64,000 bases of DNA from positions 1 through 64,000 of the forward strand of contig NZ_JBBMFF010000270.1 of assembly GCF_040096185.1 (NCBI RefSeq). The letters run 5' to 3'. This DNA comes from JAZOXB01 sp040096185. Lineage in GTDB: Bacteria > Bacillota > Clostridia > Oscillospirales > Oscillospiraceae. Every line of letters begins with the position of its first letter. Position 1 is the stretch's first letter. Positions 50,483 through 59,862 of this stretch are shown piece by piece. The notes under the pieces were generated by a model. It did not search any database. It had not been told where the DNA came from and worked only from the letters and a program-made list of their open reading frames with translations. The position numbers and the translations under genes were made by a program.

Positions 50483-52231
50483 TTATGTAAGGCTCCATCC
50501 AGCAGATTTTTTTCGGATATTGACAAATTCCTGATAAATTCCGGCTTTTGCCATAAGCTCATCATGGGTTCCCTGTTCGCTAATCTGTCCATTAGAGATT
50601 ACCAAAATCTGATCTGCCTGCCGGATGGTATTCAGCCGATGTGCAATTACAAGTAATGTCTTACCCTTGACCAGCTCATTGATTGCCTCCTGAATGTAAC
50701 TTTCATTATCAGTATCGACACTGGCTGTTGCTTCGTCTAAAATTACAATCGGGGCATCTTTCAGAATACAGCGGGCAATAGAAATACGCTGTTTCTCGCC
50801 GCCGGACAAAGTAGCGCCGCCCTCGCCAACAACAGTCTGAAATCCATCCGGCAGAGCCATGATAAAGTCATAACACCGAGCTTTCTTAGCTGCCTCATAG
50901 ACTTCCTGTTCAGTGGCGTCAGGTTTGCCCATGCTGATATTGTTATAAATTGTGTCTTGGAATAAGTACACGCGCTGGAATACCATGCTGATTTGTTCCA
51001 TCAACTCAGCCAGCGGCACATCCCGAATATCCGTCCCGCGAACCGTTACCGTTCCAGATTTCACATCCCACAGCCGCGCCAGAAGGTTCGCAATCGTGGA
51101 TTTGCCACCGCCAGACGGTCCCACAAGTGCGGTCATGGTATTCTTCTGCATAGAGAAGCTGATGTTGTGCAGGACTTCCTTGTCCTGATAGGCGAAGGCC
51201 ACATCGCTAAATTGTACTTCTGGCTGATCCGGCTGTGCCTGTGACAGAATATGTTGATTTCCGTTATCGGGAAGTTCGGGCTCGTCCAAAACAGCTTCAA
51301 TGCGGTCTAATGCGGCATTCATCACGGTCAGTCGGGTTGCTTCTCCATAAAGAGCTTTCAGAGGCCCAAAGAGATCAAAGACAAACAGCAGCACGCCCAA
51401 AAGATAAGCCAGGGAGAGTACGCCTTCCTGATGTAAAAAAACGGATAAACCGAAGATAGCGGCAATACCCACGCCATAGAGAATGTTTAAGCCAGTGGTC
51501 CACGGTGTCATTTTCTGCTCAAACTTCGTATTGACATCCCTTGATTTTTTGAAGTTTTCCGTTAATTCGTCAGATTTTTCTCCGAGCAGATTGTAACTTT
51601 TGATAACCCCAATTCCTTCAGCAAAAGACAAGACCGCATCCGTCAAATTCTCGCTTTGGTTTTGACGCCCGACAGCCTCCTTGAAGGAAACCTTATTCAT
51701 ATATTTTGCAACCAGCGATGCCAGCAAGGTAATGATTACCGCAATCAGCCCAAGTCTCCAATCCAGTACGAACATAAAAACAGCTAAAACCAAAGTAGAC
51801 AGCATATAGCTCATCATGTTGCCAATGGTACTCATAGAAACTTCCTCAATGAAAACCATATCCGTACTGAGAACAGAGCTGATTTTGCCAATATTCCCCG
51901 ATGTAAAGTAACCCATCGGCATTTTTCTTAAATGATTTCCCAACTCCATCCGTTTATCAGCAAAGATCATAAATCCAGCGGCACTTTGCAGACGGTCGCT
52001 CAAATAGTGAACCACTGTCTGAACCACTACAACAGCTAATAATCCAAGTCCGACAAACAGACAGGTCTTTCCAGTCAGCGTATTATCAGCAAACCCGGCA
52101 AAGACAATAAACGCCATGAAGATCGGCATTTTGGAGAGAATGGACTCGACAAATGCACATAGAAATGCAGCCTGAATACGGCTTTTATACCTCCCGGAGA
52201 GGTTCAGGATTCTTGAAATCAATGCAAACAT
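50483..52231 (-). CDS. ABC-exporter-fold transporter, half 2
   Basis: A 582-aa fused permease/ATPase: six transmembrane helices (residues about 15-310), Walker A GPSGGGKST, signature LSGGEKQR, Walker B IVILDEATAS. ATG directly follows the TAA of the other half (TAAATG), so the two form a heterodimer. Pairs of this kind linked to an AraC regulator resemble YbtP/YbtQ and IrtA/IrtB, importers of metal-siderophore complexes with an exporter fold. The role is inferred from context. Confidence 0.85.
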   Translation of the reverse strand: MFALISRILNLSGRYKSRIQAAFLCAFVESILSKMPIFMAFIVFAGFADNTLTGKTCLFVGLGLLAVVVVQTVVHYLSDRLQSAAGFMIFADKRMELGNHLRKMPMGYFTSGNIGKISSVLSTDMVFIEEVSMSTIGNMMSYMLSTLVLAVFMFVLDWRLGLIAVIITLLASLVAKYMNKVSFKEAVGRQNQSENLTDAVLSFAEGIGVIKSYNLLGEKSDELTENFKKSRDVNTKFEQKMTPWTTGLNILYGVGIAAIFGLSVFLHQEGVLSLAYLLGVLLFVFDLFGPLKALYGEATRLTVMNAALDRIEAVLDEPELPDNGNQHILSQAQPDQPEVQFSDVAFAYQDKEVLHNISFSMQKNTMTALVGPSGGGKSTIANLLARLWDVKSGTVTVRGTDIRDVPLAELMEQISMVFQRVYLFQDTIYNNISMGKPDATEQEVYEAAKKARCYDFIMALPDGFQTVVGEGGATLSGGEKQRISIARCILKDAPIVILDEATASVDTDNESYIQEAINELVKGKTLLVIAHRLNTIRQADQILVISNGQISEQGTHDELMAKAGIYQEFVNIRKKSAGWSLT

Positions 52232-54016
52232 TTATCTTCCCTCCTTTGCAGTAGATACTTTCCACTCGGCGCTGTCCTGAGCCGCTTTCCACAACTTTTG
52301 GTATTCTGGGCAAGCTTGAATCAGCTCCTGATGTTTTCCGGTTGCCACCATCTTTCCGTGATCCATAACGCATATTTGATCTGCGTTCATTATAGCGGGA
52401 AGTTTGTGAGCGATAACTACCAAGGTTTTTCCCTTCACCAGCTCCGCAATAGCAGCCTCCATTTTTTCCTCATTTTCTGGATCAGCATAGGCCGTGGCCT
52501 CGTCAAGCACTACAATCGGGGCATCCTTCAATATTGCTCGCGCCAGGGAAATTCGCTGGCGCTGCCCCCCGGAAAGCATTTTCCCCGCATCGCCCGCCAT
52601 GGAGTGAATACCTTGCGGCAGCTTTTCCAGAAACTCCATACACTGGGCTTTCTTCGCCGCCTCCATTACTTCCTCATCGGTAGCATCCAAACGTCCAAGA
52701 CGGATATTTTCCAGCAGGGAGGTGTTAAACAGGTACTGATCCTGAGCCACATAGGAAATGCGGCTGTTCAATGCCTCCAGGCTCATATCACAAAGTTTCT
52801 GCCCGCCAATGGAAATGCTCCCTTTCTGCGGGTCATAGTAGTGGATCAACAGTTTTGCAAGGGTGCTCTTGCCAGAACCGGATTCACCAACCAGGGCAGT
52901 TTTTTGTCCTGCTTTTGCCACAAGGGTAATATCGTGGAGGACTTCGTTTTCCGCTATTATCGGTTTCCCATCTGGGCCAGGCTGTGTCGTTTGATACGCA
53001 AAGGAAACATGATCGTAAGAAATGTTAAAATCCTGTCCGTGGAAATCATCCTCAGCAGCTTGCAGCGGTGCCGCATTTAACATCTGTTCAAGTGCCGTGA
53101 TCTTATAATTCAGATTCGGAATCGTCTCCATAAAGCCCAGTGCTTTCAGGAGAGGAATCCCAATGCTGAGGGAAAGGCAGAGGACTAAAATCAAATCAGG
53201 TAAAGTGCTTATGCCACAGAGAACAAACCATGCCCCAAGAGGCAAAGTCAGAATAACAGTGCAGGGCAGCAGACTTCCGTATATCGCCATCCAGGGCCAG
53301 GCGGCCTTATACCATGCCAAGGTATAATCCCGATAGTCCGTTACATCCTTGCGGAAGTTCTCGTAAGATTCACTCTCCCGGTTGAAAACCTTGACAACCT
53401 CCATACCATTGATGTACTCAATGATCGTGTTGTTCATTTTCTGTGCAGACTGATAGTAGGGACCCATGCGCTTCATTCCAACAGAGTACATAATGACCAT
53501 GGAGAGCAGGCTGATCGGGATAGAGGCCAAAGACATAAGAGCCAGTTTCCAGTCCGCACAAAACATAGCAACATAAATCACCAGCGGGATCAGCAAATTT
53601 GCGATACCCTCCGGGACTGAATGAGCAAGGAGCAATTCCAAGCTGTCCACATCATCGACAAACAGCTTTTTGATTGTCCCTGTCCCTTTTTCCTCCACAA
53701 TGCCAAGGGGAAGTTTCTCAAACTTCTCTTGCAGAGATACCCGCAGCCGGAACAATGTGTTATATGCTGCTTTATGAGAAATTGATAATCCCCATCCATA
53801 TAAAACCGCCTGCAAAACAAGACAGATCAAAACCCCTATAACACGCAATAAAACAAATTCTGTCTCAACAGAATCGCCCATAACCAATGGCGAAATGACC
53901 TGATAGGCCAGCACAAAAGGCAGGACGCCCATAAGAACGCTGACCAGTACGACAACCGTGGCCACATACATATTTTTCTTATATGGCCCTGCGTACTCAA
54001 AGATTTTTTTGAACAT
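52232..54016 (-). CDS. ABC-exporter-fold transporter, half 1
   Basis: A 594-aa fused permease/ATPase with six transmembrane helices, Walker A GESGSGKST, signature LSGGQRQR, Walker B IVVLDEATAYADPEN. AAGGAGGG precedes the ATG. It partners with the following gene. A terminator-like hairpin separates it from the ECF genes, which suggests reduced or separately controlled expression relative to them. Confidence 0.85.
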   Translation of the reverse strand: MFKKIFEYAGPYKKNMYVATVVVLVSVLMGVLPFVLAYQVISPLVMGDSVETEFVLLRVIGVLICLVLQAVLYGWGLSISHKAAYNTLFRLRVSLQEKFEKLPLGIVEEKGTGTIKKLFVDDVDSLELLLAHSVPEGIANLLIPLVIYVAMFCADWKLALMSLASIPISLLSMVIMYSVGMKRMGPYYQSAQKMNNTIIEYINGMEVVKVFNRESESYENFRKDVTDYRDYTLAWYKAAWPWMAIYGSLLPCTVILTLPLGAWFVLCGISTLPDLILVLCLSLSIGIPLLKALGFMETIPNLNYKITALEQMLNAAPLQAAEDDFHGQDFNISYDHVSFAYQTTQPGPDGKPIIAENEVLHDITLVAKAGQKTALVGESGSGKSTLAKLLIHYYDPQKGSISIGGQKLCDMSLEALNSRISYVAQDQYLFNTSLLENIRLGRLDATDEEVMEAAKKAQCMEFLEKLPQGIHSMAGDAGKMLSGGQRQRISLARAILKDAPIVVLDEATAYADPENEEKMEAAIAELVKGKTLVVIAHKLPAIMNADQICVMDHGKMVATGKHQELIQACPEYQKLWKAAQDSAEWKVSTAKEGR

Positions 54017-54045
54017 AAGCCCTCCTTATATTGAGCCGTACTGTC

Positions 54046-54087
54046 TGTGCTTCAAAAACAAGAGGCCGCCAAAGTAAAGCGGCCTCT
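54046..54087 (-). terminator. Terminator/attenuator between ECF and ABC genes
   Basis: On the minus strand AGAGGCCGC (54087-54079) pairs with GCGGCCTCT (54069-54061) across a 9-nt loop, followed by TGTTTTTG. It lies between the ECF ATPase stop and the first ABC gene. Confidence 0.78.
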
Positions 54088-54142
54088 TATCATTATCTTT
54101 CTGTCCAGTCAAGGCGGCCCTGACATTCATAATTTCTAAAAT

Positions 54143-55609
54143 TCACTGGCGGATTCGGAAAAAATCCAAAACCTTTTTACTGCCGGATTCGTCCAATGGA
54201 TAGCTTTCTTTTATTTGCCCTTTTTCCATATGGACTACATACGAACATCCCGCCATCACCAACTCCGGATCATGCGTAATAACAAGAAGCGTTTTGCCCT
54301 GATCCGCGAGTGACTTCAAACTCCGCGCAACTTCCCACATATGTTTGAGATCAAGCCCGCTGGTTGGTTCGTCAAACACAATGATCTCCCGGTTACTCAC
54401 AATGGCAGATGCGATCGCTACCCGCTGTTTTTGCCCGCCGGAAAGAGAAAGCGGGTGCCTGTCTTTATATTCCAGCAGATCAAACTGTTTAAGGATTTCA
54501 TCTGCAACAGTTTCATCCTCGTTGTCCATGCTCAGAAGCACTTCATCCATCACGCTTTCGGTAAATAGCTGATGGCTGGTATCCTGCATTACCATGTAGC
54601 AATGTTTGAGCCGGGCTTTCCAATCAAGGGTTTTCCCGTCAACCTGCAAAAGGCCACACTTCTTTTCCAGTCCGCAAATACAGCGGGCCAAAGTAGATTT
54701 TCCAGCGCCATTCAGGCCGATAATGGCAATCGTTTCTCCAACAGGCAGTTCAGCACTCGGAATATGGAGGCTTTCCGGTTCCCGCTTTTTATACGCAAAG
54801 CAGAAATTTTGAAATTCCATCAGTTTAGCTGTATGCGCCTGATACTGATTCGCGGGTTTCAACTTCGAGAGAGAAAACGGCCGCAGCCCCATTTCTTTTC
54901 GAGTGCTATCCGATAAACTGTCAAATTCAGCAGGCGTGTATTCCCGTTCAATCTCCCCATCTTTTACATACAGCACACGATCTGCAAGATCGTGAAGGTA
55001 GTAAAGGCGGTGTTCTGCAATCAGAATTGTTTTGCCCTGCTTTTTCCAGAGGCTCAAGACCTGCCGCAGGTCATCAATAGCAGCCATATCCAGATTAGAA
55101 GATGGTTCGTCAAGGACCATAATTCCCGGTAGCAATACACTTGATGAAGCACAGGCTATTTTTTGCTTTTCGCCCCCGGACAGAGCAAACACGCTTCGCC
55201 CCATCAAATCTTCAATATGATAATCGGAAACTGTACGGTCAATCCTTTTCAGGATATCTTCCTGGGGATAGCCTAAATTTTCACAGGCAAAGGCTAATTC
55301 ACTATCCGTATCCACGTTGAAAAACTGACTTTTGGGATTCTGGAATACAGATCCCACCATAGCAGCCAAGTCATAAAGCGGCGTATCTGATACGCTTTTT
55401 CCGTCCAGAAGGACATCACCCTCTAAATTGCCCTCGTAATAATGAGGCACCAGCCCGTTTACCAAACGGGTAATCGTTGTTTTCCCACAGCCGGATTCTC
55501 CCGTGAGTAAAACAAATTCCCCTGTGTTTATGGTGAGATTGACATTTCTAATCCCTCCGCCGCTGGATTCTTCACCATAAGAAAAAGAAACATTTTGAAA
55601 ATCTATCAT
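54143..55609 (-). CDS. ECF transporter ATPase with two fused nucleotide-binding domains
   Basis: A 488-aa protein with two ABC ATPase domains: first GESGCGKTT / LSGGEKQK / VLDEPSSNLD, second GLNGAGKST / LSGGQKQR / VFDEPTSGLD. ATG 55609 overlaps the EcfT stop (ATGA) and has GGAGGG before it. Fused EcfA-EcfA' proteins energise ECF importers, here with the adjacent EcfT and the MptD-like S component. Confidence 0.9.
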   Translation of the reverse strand: MIDFQNVSFSYGEESSGGGIRNVNLTINTGEFVLLTGESGCGKTTITRLVNGLVPHYYEGNLEGDVLLDGKSVSDTPLYDLAAMVGSVFQNPKSQFFNVDTDSELAFACENLGYPQEDILKRIDRTVSDYHIEDLMGRSVFALSGGEKQKIACASSSVLLPGIMVLDEPSSNLDMAAIDDLRQVLSLWKKQGKTILIAEHRLYYLHDLADRVLYVKDGEIEREYTPAEFDSLSDSTRKEMGLRPFSLSKLKPANQYQAHTAKLMEFQNFCFAYKKREPESLHIPSAELPVGETIAIIGLNGAGKSTLARCICGLEKKCGLLQVDGKTLDWKARLKHCYMVMQDTSHQLFTESVMDEVLLSMDNEDETVADEILKQFDLLEYKDRHPLSLSGGQKQRVAIASAIVSNREIIVFDEPTSGLDLKHMWEVARSLKSLADQGKTLLVITHDPELVMAGCSYVVHMEKGQIKESYPLDESGSKKVLDFFRIRQ

Positions 55610-56358
55610 GGCAAAATCCCTCCTGCGGAAATTATCGGGGAAGCAATCGCCCAAAATACTACAAAGCAGCAGAACAAAATCAGCACCACATCAGCGAAAT
55701 TGAATTTAAGCTGACAAATATTTGTCCGTTTAACGGGAGCGCCAAGGCCACGGGTAATCGCAGAAGCGGAAAGTTCCTCCCCAATTTTCACGGAACAGGT
55801 AATCATTGGAATCAACTTATACTCCAGTATTTTTGAAGATTTTTTCCCACCGAGTTTAATCCCCCGCATTTTCATGGCATCACTGATTGCTTCCGACTCT
55901 TGAAAGACAGTTGGAAAAAAGCGGAACATGACAGTTAAGGGGATTGTCACTTCTTTAGGCATGTGGATTCTTTCCATGCCCGAAATCAATTCACTAACCG
56001 TTGTTGTTTTGACTGCATACGCAGCGATTGCAACGCTGGGAAGGATACGGCAGAAAAATCCTGTTGTAAACAGCACGAGAAAATTCAATATTCCTGTAAG
56101 GTGTGGTAAAACATAAACTTGAACAGCGTAAAAAACAGAGAACACAGCAATATAGCTTACGGCTTTTACAAATTGTTTTGAAGTAAGCAACAACAGTGCC
56201 GGAACCGCACAAAGAACAAGGCGGATCAGCCCCATAGCCTCTCCGCCTGTTCCTCCCATGACAAAAATACTTATGATGAAGATGAGCAACAGCTTTGTAC
56301 GCGGATCAAGCCGCAACCCTTGTTCTGTTTTTTTGCTGAGCAGAATTTCCCGCGCCAT
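55606..56358 (-). CDS. ECF transporter T component
   Basis: A 250-aa membrane protein with about five to six helices and the EcfT coupling motif region MKMRGIKLGGKK followed by ASAITRGLGAP, the two arginine-containing signatures (usually A-R-G) that dock the ATPases. The start overlaps the S-component stop (TAATG). Constant partner of the double ATPase gene. Confidence 0.88.
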   Translation of the reverse strand: MAREILLSKKTEQGLRLDPRTKLLLIFIISIFVMGGTGGEAMGLIRLVLCAVPALLLLTSKQFVKAVSYIAVFSVFYAVQVYVLPHLTGILNFLVLFTTGFFCRILPSVAIAAYAVKTTTVSELISGMERIHMPKEVTIPLTVMFRFFPTVFQESEAISDAMKMRGIKLGGKKSSKILEYKLIPMITCSVKIGEELSASAITRGLGAPVKRTNICQLKFNFADVVLILFCCFVVFWAIASPIISAGGILP

Positions 56359-56957
56359 TACGCAATACCTGCACGCTGGAAGTGCTTTTTACAAATTGCT
56401 TTGCCAAGCAGACCGCCGACAAGTCCGAACACAAAGCAGGCAACCAGCAGAACAGGAGCAATCCACATCGGCATATAGCTATTAAGCGTAGCAGCATATT
56501 CCGCACCATAGCCTTCAGTCAGCATAACCATATAGCTTTCGCGGTTCAGGAAAATGGGAGCAAAGTTGCCAAACACCCAAATGCTGAACACGCCGCAGGA
56601 TAGAACGCTGCTCTTTGCGCTTTTATATCCGCCGTTTTTCAAAATTACATCAGCAATCAGACCGCCAACCAGCCCTGTTACCATCGTAAGATAGCCGTTA
56701 CCAAAGAACACCATGACCAGGCCGATCAGGAAACCCATGATTGCGGTCATCCCGAATTTTTTAGCCTTTGTAACATACAGCATATAGGGGATGCCACCAA
56801 TCAAAGGGCACAGCACCGCCATCAGCGGAATAAAAATGGGGATGAAGCCAAGCATCGCCACCAGCATGACAATAACAACATAGATAACCGTGTAAATGCC
56901 AATCGTGATTAAGTCCTTTCCCTCAAGTCGGGAAGCACTTTTTTTCTTTGCATCCAT
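56358..56957 (-). CDS. MptD-like ECF substrate-binding (S) component
   Basis: A 199-aa membrane protein with six helices (among them VIYVVIVMLVAMLGFIPIFI, GFLIGLVMVFFGNGYLTMV, APVLLVACFVFGLVGGLLG). It matches the Trep_Strep/MptD group of S components, whose substrate is not established. ATG 56957 follows TAGGAGG. First gene of the uptake operon; its promoter region contains a GTTAG-N6-CTAAC palindrome. Confidence 0.83.
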   Translation of the reverse strand: MDAKKKSASRLEGKDLITIGIYTVIYVVIVMLVAMLGFIPIFIPLMAVLCPLIGGIPYMLYVTKAKKFGMTAIMGFLIGLVMVFFGNGYLTMVTGLVGGLIADVILKNGGYKSAKSSVLSCGVFSIWVFGNFAPIFLNRESYMVMLTEGYGAEYAATLNSYMPMWIAPVLLVACFVFGLVGGLLGKAICKKHFQRAGIA

Positions 56958-57003
56958 AAACAATATCCTCCTATCCTTGTACGGAAAAATAAAATGTGGC
57001 GTA

Positions 57004-57042
57004 GTTAGCATAATCTAACCACACCACATATTGTAACTGTTA
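57004..57042 (-). promoter_or_regulatory. Promoter/operator of the uptake operon
   Basis: A palindrome GTTAG-CATAAT-CTAAC (57004-57019) overlaps a possible -10 (TATGCT on the minus strand), with TTACAA 18 nt upstream as -35. The same box, with one change, overlaps the start region of the AraC gene promoter (58087-58102). A regulator of this cassette, such as the DtxR-family protein or the AraC protein, probably binds both. Confidence 0.55.
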
Positions 57043-57103
57043 CCGACAATGAATCCAACCCAAACCCGATTTCATTCTACCCAAAAACGGTATTTTTTTA
57101 GGT

Positions 57104-58069
57104 TTAGCCAATCGTATTTTCATCTTTATAGTTCTTAGGTATTACTCCATATTTCTTTTTGAACGCAGCCGCAAAATTGCTTGGTTTTGAATATCCAACC
57201 AGCGTTGCGATCTGGCTTACATTCAAGTCGCTTTCCAAAAGCAGCCCTGCCGCTTTTTCCAGTCTTTGATCTATGATGTATGCGTGAACCGATGTCCCAA
57301 ATAAAGAATTAAATCCCTTTGTCAGCTTGGAAACACTGATATTGACCTTTTTCGCCAGTTTCTCACAACTCGGTGCAAAAGCAAGCTGGCTGTCGATAAT
57401 CCGCTTTGCCTCGGTAATTGAGTCCCTGTCACTTTTAGAAATGCTGATATAACTCGATGAAAGAATACTGAGTTCCAATACTTCACTCAAATACACGGAC
57501 AGCAATTCAAAGACCTTGCTTTCCAGAAATAAATACCCTAAACCGCCCCGGTATTGCGTAAAATCTTTTAACTCCGCAAAAATATGTTCCATATACGGGG
57601 TGATACTCACTTTTGAAATGCCAGTCAATAATTTTTACTCATAAGCATCTATCTCACTATCTTCAAAGTAGTCACTCAAAATTTTATGAAAATAGGGCAT
57701 GGGAATTTTTATATTTTTGAAAAGAAAGTTTGTCTTTCCGGAATAACACAGATATTCCATCTTACCATGTCCTCGATAAATACAGGATTCGCCTTTCTGT
57801 ATGCTGACACATTGACGTGCATCTGCAATATTCCACGATACGCCATCATTAAAGCAAAATAAAAGTTGAATATAATCTTCGCAGCTTACACCCTGCACAT
57901 TCATATCTGAAAAATAATTCATTTTCCAGTCTGATACAACAGCTCCTTGCTTTGTAACAACCTGTGAAATCTGACCTGTTCCCATATCAGCCGGAATATC
58001 TATTGTCACTGTCTGCGGAGAGTTGGAGAGCAGATCATGGTACAGCTTTGTCATGTATTGATTTGTCAT
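57104..58069 (-). pseudogene. AraC-family regulator (PchR/YbtA-like) split by an in-frame TAA
   Basis: Two open stretches lie in the same frame: 144 codons from ATG 58069, a TAA at 57635-57637, then an open frame of 177 codons to 57104. Joined they give about 321 residues, the length of PchR/YbtA-type regulators. The N-terminal half is the sensing domain; the C-terminal half has both AraC helix-turn-helix motifs (CEKLAKKVNISVSKLTKGF, and VSQIATLVGYSKPSNFAAAFKKKYG in split form). A TTG two codons past the stop could restart translation of the DNA-binding half. So it is either a recent nonsense mutation or a two-polypeptide regulator. AAGGAGGG precedes the ATG. Confidence 0.82.
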
Positions 58070-58086
58070 TGTGCGCCCTCCTTTTG

Positions 58087-58134
58087 GTTAGTTTTAGCTA
58101 ATCACAGTCTACACCACTTGCCTTGAAAAGTCAA
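58087..58134 (-). promoter_or_regulatory. Promoter and operator of the AraC gene
   Basis: On the minus strand -35 TTGACT (58129-58134), 17-bp spacer, -10 TAGACT (58106-58111). The palindrome GTTAG-TTTTAG-CTAAT (58087-58102) lies just downstream of the -10, across the expected transcription start, where binding would repress. Confidence 0.62.
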
Positions 58135-58199
58135 TTTATCTCTGTGGAATATGCAAAGATTAGAGAACAAAACTGGTTATCAGTAATTCACGATACTAC

Positions 58200-58355
58200 C
58201 GGCAAGCAATGCAATCTTCCGTAAGATTGCGTATTTTAGAGGATTTCCCGTTGCCGTGAAACCCTCTAAAATGCTTGTTGGTGACATATCCCCAAACCCC
58301 TGAGATCGTCACCTGCGGTGACGGCTGCGCGTTCCTTCGGAACGCTGAAAACTGG
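58200..58355. other. Hairpin cluster beside the relaxase; candidate oriT of Element 2
   Basis: Noncoding. It contains GCAATCTT-CCGT-AAGATTGC (58211-58230), TTTTAGAGG/CCTCTAAAA (58234-58242 and 58263-58271), CGTCAC/GTGACG (about 58307-58323) and GCGTTCC-TTC-GGAACGC (about 58327-58343). On the minus strand TCAGGGG lies about 20 nt before CAAG and the TTTTAGAGG repeat, a layout loosely like the inverted-repeat gap of Element 1. An origin of transfer or transcription termination are both possible. Confidence 0.35.
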
Positions 58356-58368
58356 GAGCAACATAAAA

Positions 58369-59787
58369 CTATTGTCGGGATTTTTGCTTGTCTTTCTGCT
58401 GCTCCTGAGACGCAGGAATGTCCAGCAGATAGTCCACATTGGCCTTGATATTGTGAAGCTCCTTCATATCAGACCGGGCCTGCTTATAGGCGGCATAGGC
58501 TTTCCGTTTCTGTTCCAGCAGACCGGCGTATTCCTCTCGGAGCGATTTGACGGAGGGCAGTTTTGTGATTCCTATGCTGTCAAAATATTTCTTCGCCGCC
58601 TGGTGTAATAGAATATCCGCCTCATGCTCCGCCCGGAACTTTTTACTATAACCAGCCTTGCGGTATTCCACATAGACCGCCCGCGTCTTGGCATAGTTCA
58701 CGATCTGTTTCTGCAATTCTCCATTGGCGGTCATCTGCGATTCCAGTTCCTTGATCTTTGCCGACAGTGCATTAAAGCTGATGGTAGCCGCAGCAGCTTT
58801 TTCCAGCAAATCTTCATAGCTCATATCTCCATGCTCTTTCAGGTAGATCACCGCCTGGGAGAGCTGTTTTAAGTTAAATACCTTCGCCCAGCGTTCATAG
58901 CCCGGTCCCTTGCCGGCCCGGACCGCTGCCTCAATATCCACCAGCAGCCCAGCCTTTGGAACGGGCTTTTGCGAAAAAGTACGGCGGGGTTTTGCCGTGC
59001 GGGTGCCCTCGATCCGTTCCTGTATCGCCTGCTCGGTATAGTCGCCTTTCAGCGTATTGCACCGGGTATAGTTTTTCTGCCCCGGCCCCCGGAGCCGGAG
59101 GTTCTTGCGTTCCCGGTTGACTTCGATTCCGGCAGCCTCCAGCTTCTTCAGGAAGTCCTCAAAGTCTTTCGGCCTTTCTTCCAGGGCCGCGTCGATTGCC
59201 CGGCGTAGCTGCTCCTGGAAGGAGGGCTGTTTCGTATTTCCCAGCCATGTGCCATAGTGGTCCCTGCTGGGTTTTGGATTTTCCACGATAGACAGACCGT
59301 GCTCCAGACACAGCTTGTCATTCATGCGCCGGATCGCCCAGGTAGAGCCCCAGAAGTTGCGGAATTTCCGGGTGCAGTCAAGGGCGGTGGAATTGATGAT
59401 GATGTGATTATGAACATGGTGCTTATCCACATGGGTACACACCACAAAGGCATGATTGCCCTTTGTCAGTTTCAGTGCGAGCTCCCGCCCGATCTGGTTC
59501 GCTTCTTCCGGCGTGACTTCGCCGGGCTTGAAGGCTTGCCGGAGGTGGTAGGCGATCACATCATCCGCGCCCCGGTCCCGCCCGGTCAGGTTCAAATACT
59601 GCCGCTTGGAAAGAAGGAACTCCGCATCCGCGATTCGGGTATCACACTCATAGCCATAAATGAATTTTCCAAAATCCGTTTTCCGCGGATTCTCCACATA
59701 GTCAATGATGTCCGCAATGGCCGTAGACACATCCCGCCCTTTTCCCACATGCAGCGGCATTAGTCTTGTGGTTGCTATCAGGATCAC
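58369..59787 (-). CDS. MOBP-type relaxase of Element 2
   Basis: A 472-aa relaxase. N-terminal ADIIDYVENPRKT contains the likely catalytic Tyr (near residue 30), and the metal-binding histidines are in THVDKHHVHNHIIINS (about residue 118). The C-terminal third is helical and basic. GTG start at 59787 after AAGGGGG. It processes Element 2 DNA for transfer, with the MobC protein encoded at 62695. Confidence 0.88.
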   Translation of the reverse strand: MILIATTRLMPLHVGKGRDVSTAIADIIDYVENPRKTDFGKFIYGYECDTRIADAEFLLSKRQYLNLTGRDRGADDVIAYHLRQAFKPGEVTPEEANQIGRELALKLTKGNHAFVVCTHVDKHHVHNHIIINSTALDCTRKFRNFWGSTWAIRRMNDKLCLEHGLSIVENPKPSRDHYGTWLGNTKQPSFQEQLRRAIDAALEERPKDFEDFLKKLEAAGIEVNRERKNLRLRGPGQKNYTRCNTLKGDYTEQAIQERIEGTRTAKPRRTFSQKPVPKAGLLVDIEAAVRAGKGPGYERWAKVFNLKQLSQAVIYLKEHGDMSYEDLLEKAAAATISFNALSAKIKELESQMTANGELQKQIVNYAKTRAVYVEYRKAGYSKKFRAEHEADILLHQAAKKYFDSIGITKLPSVKSLREEYAGLLEQKRKAYAAYKQARSDMKELHNIKANVDYLLDIPASQEQQKDKQKSRQ

Positions 59788-59805
59788 CCCCTTGCCAAAA
59801 TGAAA

Positions 59806-59827
59806 GAGCTGCCCGGAAGGACAGCCC
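59806..59827 (-). terminator. Possible terminator after abiEii
   Basis: On the minus strand GCTGTCC-TTCC-GGGCAGC (one T-G pair) is followed by a T-rich stretch. A similar hairpin lies at 62239-62262. Moderate strength. Confidence 0.5.
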
Positions 59828-59862
59828 TTGGTATGTATTCGTTATAGTGCCGGTGTATCTTT

